NCBI RefSeq assembly: GCF_007625155.1
Contig: NZ_VMNK01000019.1
Coordinates: 1-64,000 of the forward strand
Reading direction: 5' to 3'
Origin: Denitromonas halophila
GTDB lineage: Bacteria > Pseudomonadota > Gammaproteobacteria > Burkholderiales > Rhodocyclaceae
Length of the DNA: 64,000 bases
The stretch's first letter is position 1, and every line of letters starts with the position of its first letter. Shown piece by piece: positions 63,301-64,000 of the stretch. Under the pieces are notes generated by a model. The model was not told the DNA's origin. It was given only the letters and a program-made list of their open reading frames with translations, and did no database searches. The position numbers and the translations under genes were made by a program.

Positions 63301-64000
63301 CTATCAGGAAGGCTATCTGAAGGGGGTGCACGATCACGACGCCGCGCTCATTCTGTCCGCAGCGCTAAGCATGCAGGCAGATGCCGGCCTGCTTGCCGAC
63401 AGCCCGCACGCCCGTGCGCTGGCACTGCTTTACTGGTTGCACGGCGGCTTCGACGCGGAGCGTCAGGCGCTGCTGCGCATGGCGCGATCCGCCGTGCAGA
63501 TGATGACGGTGTTTGGCGCCCAGGACGGCATCGCCCGCCTGGTGAACGAACTGGCGACCACCCTGTCGGCTTTCGCGCCCCGGTTCGATTTCGACGCACA
63601 GGACAACGCTCTCGCCCATCAGGCCGCGCGCTATCTGGTGCGACAACTGGCGGCGCCACATGGCGGCGAGCAGTGGGTCATCTCGGGCCGCGGCGCCGAT
63701 CTGGCCGACGCCTTGCGACGCCAGCTCGATCAGGCCGGTCTGCTGACAGCCTGGCAGGCGGATCTCGCTAACGCCTCCCCCGAGGCGCGCTGGCGGATGG
63801 CGCTGGAGTGGGTCGTCGCGCTCGCGGGCGAAACGGCGCATGCCGATGCGCGCACCTGGGTGCACGACGCCGCCACCCTGATCGCCACACCGGTCGAACG
63901 CGAACGCATCAATGCAACGCTCGATCGCCAGATCACAGGTTTGCTGGGCGAACATCCGCGCATCACCGATGGCCAGCTGTCACTGAACCTGAACAATTTC
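60362..64000 (+). CDS. Very large coiled-coil protein, 'DNA repair ATPase'-like, 3' end beyond window
   Basis: 1213 codons are open from ATG 60362 to the window end without a stop. The N-terminal third is mixed beta/alpha with SYELLKKRLADQGARLKEKT, IGNLLLLGYNVFIGLRKETR, DNTFLGDPRF and VNILDLLFVETVGGDLTVKL. The middle is helical and coiled (about 520-840). Beyond that comes a mostly helical part (HAFTINRQPLDLTLVPRDGD). Layout and opening match my recollection of the long 'DNA repair ATPase' family (DUF3686), whose AAA domain is C-terminal and would lie past the edge. No P-loop is visible in this part, so ATPase activity is inferred from family only. Confidence 0.7.
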   Translation, partial: MMADTPSEPVADDIDTTVTDSGSYELLKKRLADQGARLKEKTRALNDARIAEFGRSDSALVMRTRARTENNCTARDIVRIGNLLLLGYNVFIGLRKETRVADVFSLYRFAAADGSEELEPVPLDNTFLGDPRFCADFRELYAYYKQASLIQLRINQQKLLAAFQIGQQLHDVRVFRWSIEPGGALRYIDNRGERDIALPPTHDFEWTLATRDNHVGGKHPHVNILDLLFVETVGGDLTVKLENNTESGLGIYSEPVEDRNQALADAEIAYARIGSLVLLKIRPYREKDERFLVFNTRTRKVLRIDAIGRSCVQLPEDHGIIFPGGYYLQSGDHKRFDLPHDLATQLRFKRMLRSPNGEDVLYVFYQPGKGYYALFSYNLINKTLGTPIISNGYAHFDDGRILVFQAESIEPTRNHPMQLWQTPFVSDEHAAQAPVAQGFFGRIGNAELVRGISELNGIARAVEEQAPTRTAYDALISQCVRSLDAYFWLDDAAAGSLATDVRAIADGARATLDEFEKVEGIRRDTAHALAEAEGRQRALMTDIASMLWQYPDDFVRALGWVREQRGRLQTLKELRYTDLPRIDAMDAALVEEQQRVGERVIGFLADERAFDTHRSALERIGKQLPDAATSEDIATLLAELDCSAAGLDLLTEQLGNLPGGDAVVRTRILDNISAIYADINRLRAKARKQRRSLGATEAAAEFGAQFKLFGQAVENALELADTPEKCDDALTRLLAQLEELEGRFADQEAFIGDIAAKREAVYEALSARRQTLLEARQRRNQALADAAARILDGIARRVGQLSDIEQVHTYFAADALIAKLRKQIDELRTLGAAVLADDVETRLKTARDQAIRTVRDRHELVADDGNTLRFGRHAFTINRQPLDLTLVPRDGDLAFHLNGTDYFGNVADTRLSALKNHWDQALISESTALYRAEYLAGTLLDSALAGRATCSWQALQTLCLEGPEAQPRLLELVRQFSAARYQEGYLKGVHDHDAALILSAALSMQADAGLLADSPHARALALLYWLHGGFDAERQALLRMARSAVQMMTVFGAQDGIARLVNELATTLSAFAPRFDFDAQDNALAHQAARYLVRQLAAPHGGEQWVISGRGADLADALRRQLDQAGLLTAWQADLANASPEARWRMALEWVVALAGETAHADARTWVHDAATLIATPVERERINATLDRQITGLLGEHPRITDGQLSLNLNNF

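Overview
This is a GC-rich (roughly 65%) bacterial chromosome segment with tightly packed genes and frequent ATGA start/stop overlaps. The gene set is typical of Betaproteobacteria: PQQ biosynthesis, several GGDEF proteins, a TonB-dependent receptor, pyrE divergent from xth, and a Tae4/Tai4 pair. GC-rich intergenic repeats beginning GTAGGGCGGA or GTAGGTTGGG also fit. I would guess Rhodocyclales/Zoogloeaceae (Azoarcus/Thauera relatives), but that is inference. I saw no rRNA, tRNA, CRISPR array or prophage. The only transposase is a 24-codon IS3-type OrfA fragment at the left edge.

Layout. 1-8.4 kb: IS3 fragment, cold-shock/Excalibur fusion, VOC protein, secreted MsrA, a type VI amidase effector and its immunity lipoprotein (tae4-tai4), an SDR, a TonB receptor and a DASS transporter. 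8.7-12 kb: nitrilase-family amidohydrolase, Cache-GGDEF cyclase, YceI lipoprotein. 12-15.4 kb: complete pqqABCDE operon on the minus strand, including the 24-codon pqqA. 15.6-19.4 kb: prolyl aminopeptidase, two lipoproteins, an EamA transporter. 19.6-24.7 kb: an amino-acid unit with an XRE-family regulator divergent from agcS-aspA-asparaginase. 24.7-33.5 kb: MgtE with a duplicated N-domain, lytic transglycosylase, spermidine-synthase-like protein, LonH-type protease, slipin-NfeD pair. 33.7-37.1 kb: vWA lipoprotein - ECF sigma - anti-sigma, with overlapping starts and stops. 37.6-47.3 kb: HEAT-like lipoprotein flanked by diverged direct repeats, MFS transporter, phosphoesterase, a diguanylate cyclase with a CxxCH sensor domain, a sirtuin with a coupled small gene, EamA, and an O-antigen-ligase-like protein. 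47.3-55 kb: molybdopterin oxidoreductase, coiled-coil secreted protein, pyrE/xth, nitronate monooxygenase, ribA, NCS2 permease.

55.1-64.0 kb (cut by the right edge) is the most interesting part. It is a single co-directional set of eight genes: DUF2170 (YjfI-like), PspA/IM30, a small protein with two ribbon-helix-helix-like segments, YqiJ-like membrane OB-fold protein, YqiK-like flotillin, a TerB-like acidic protein, a zinc-ribbon protein, and the first 1213 codons of a very large coiled-coil protein resembling the 'DNA repair ATPase' family. A 30-bp near-perfect palindrome overlaps the consensus -35 box (TTGACA) of the candidate promoter. I read this as a regulated membrane-stress module that joins PspA and flotillin scaffolds to TerB-like and giant-ATPase components.

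Short GC-rich inverted repeats sit in many intergenic gaps. Several lie exactly at stop codons or between convergent genes, so they may serve as terminators or mRNA-end structures.
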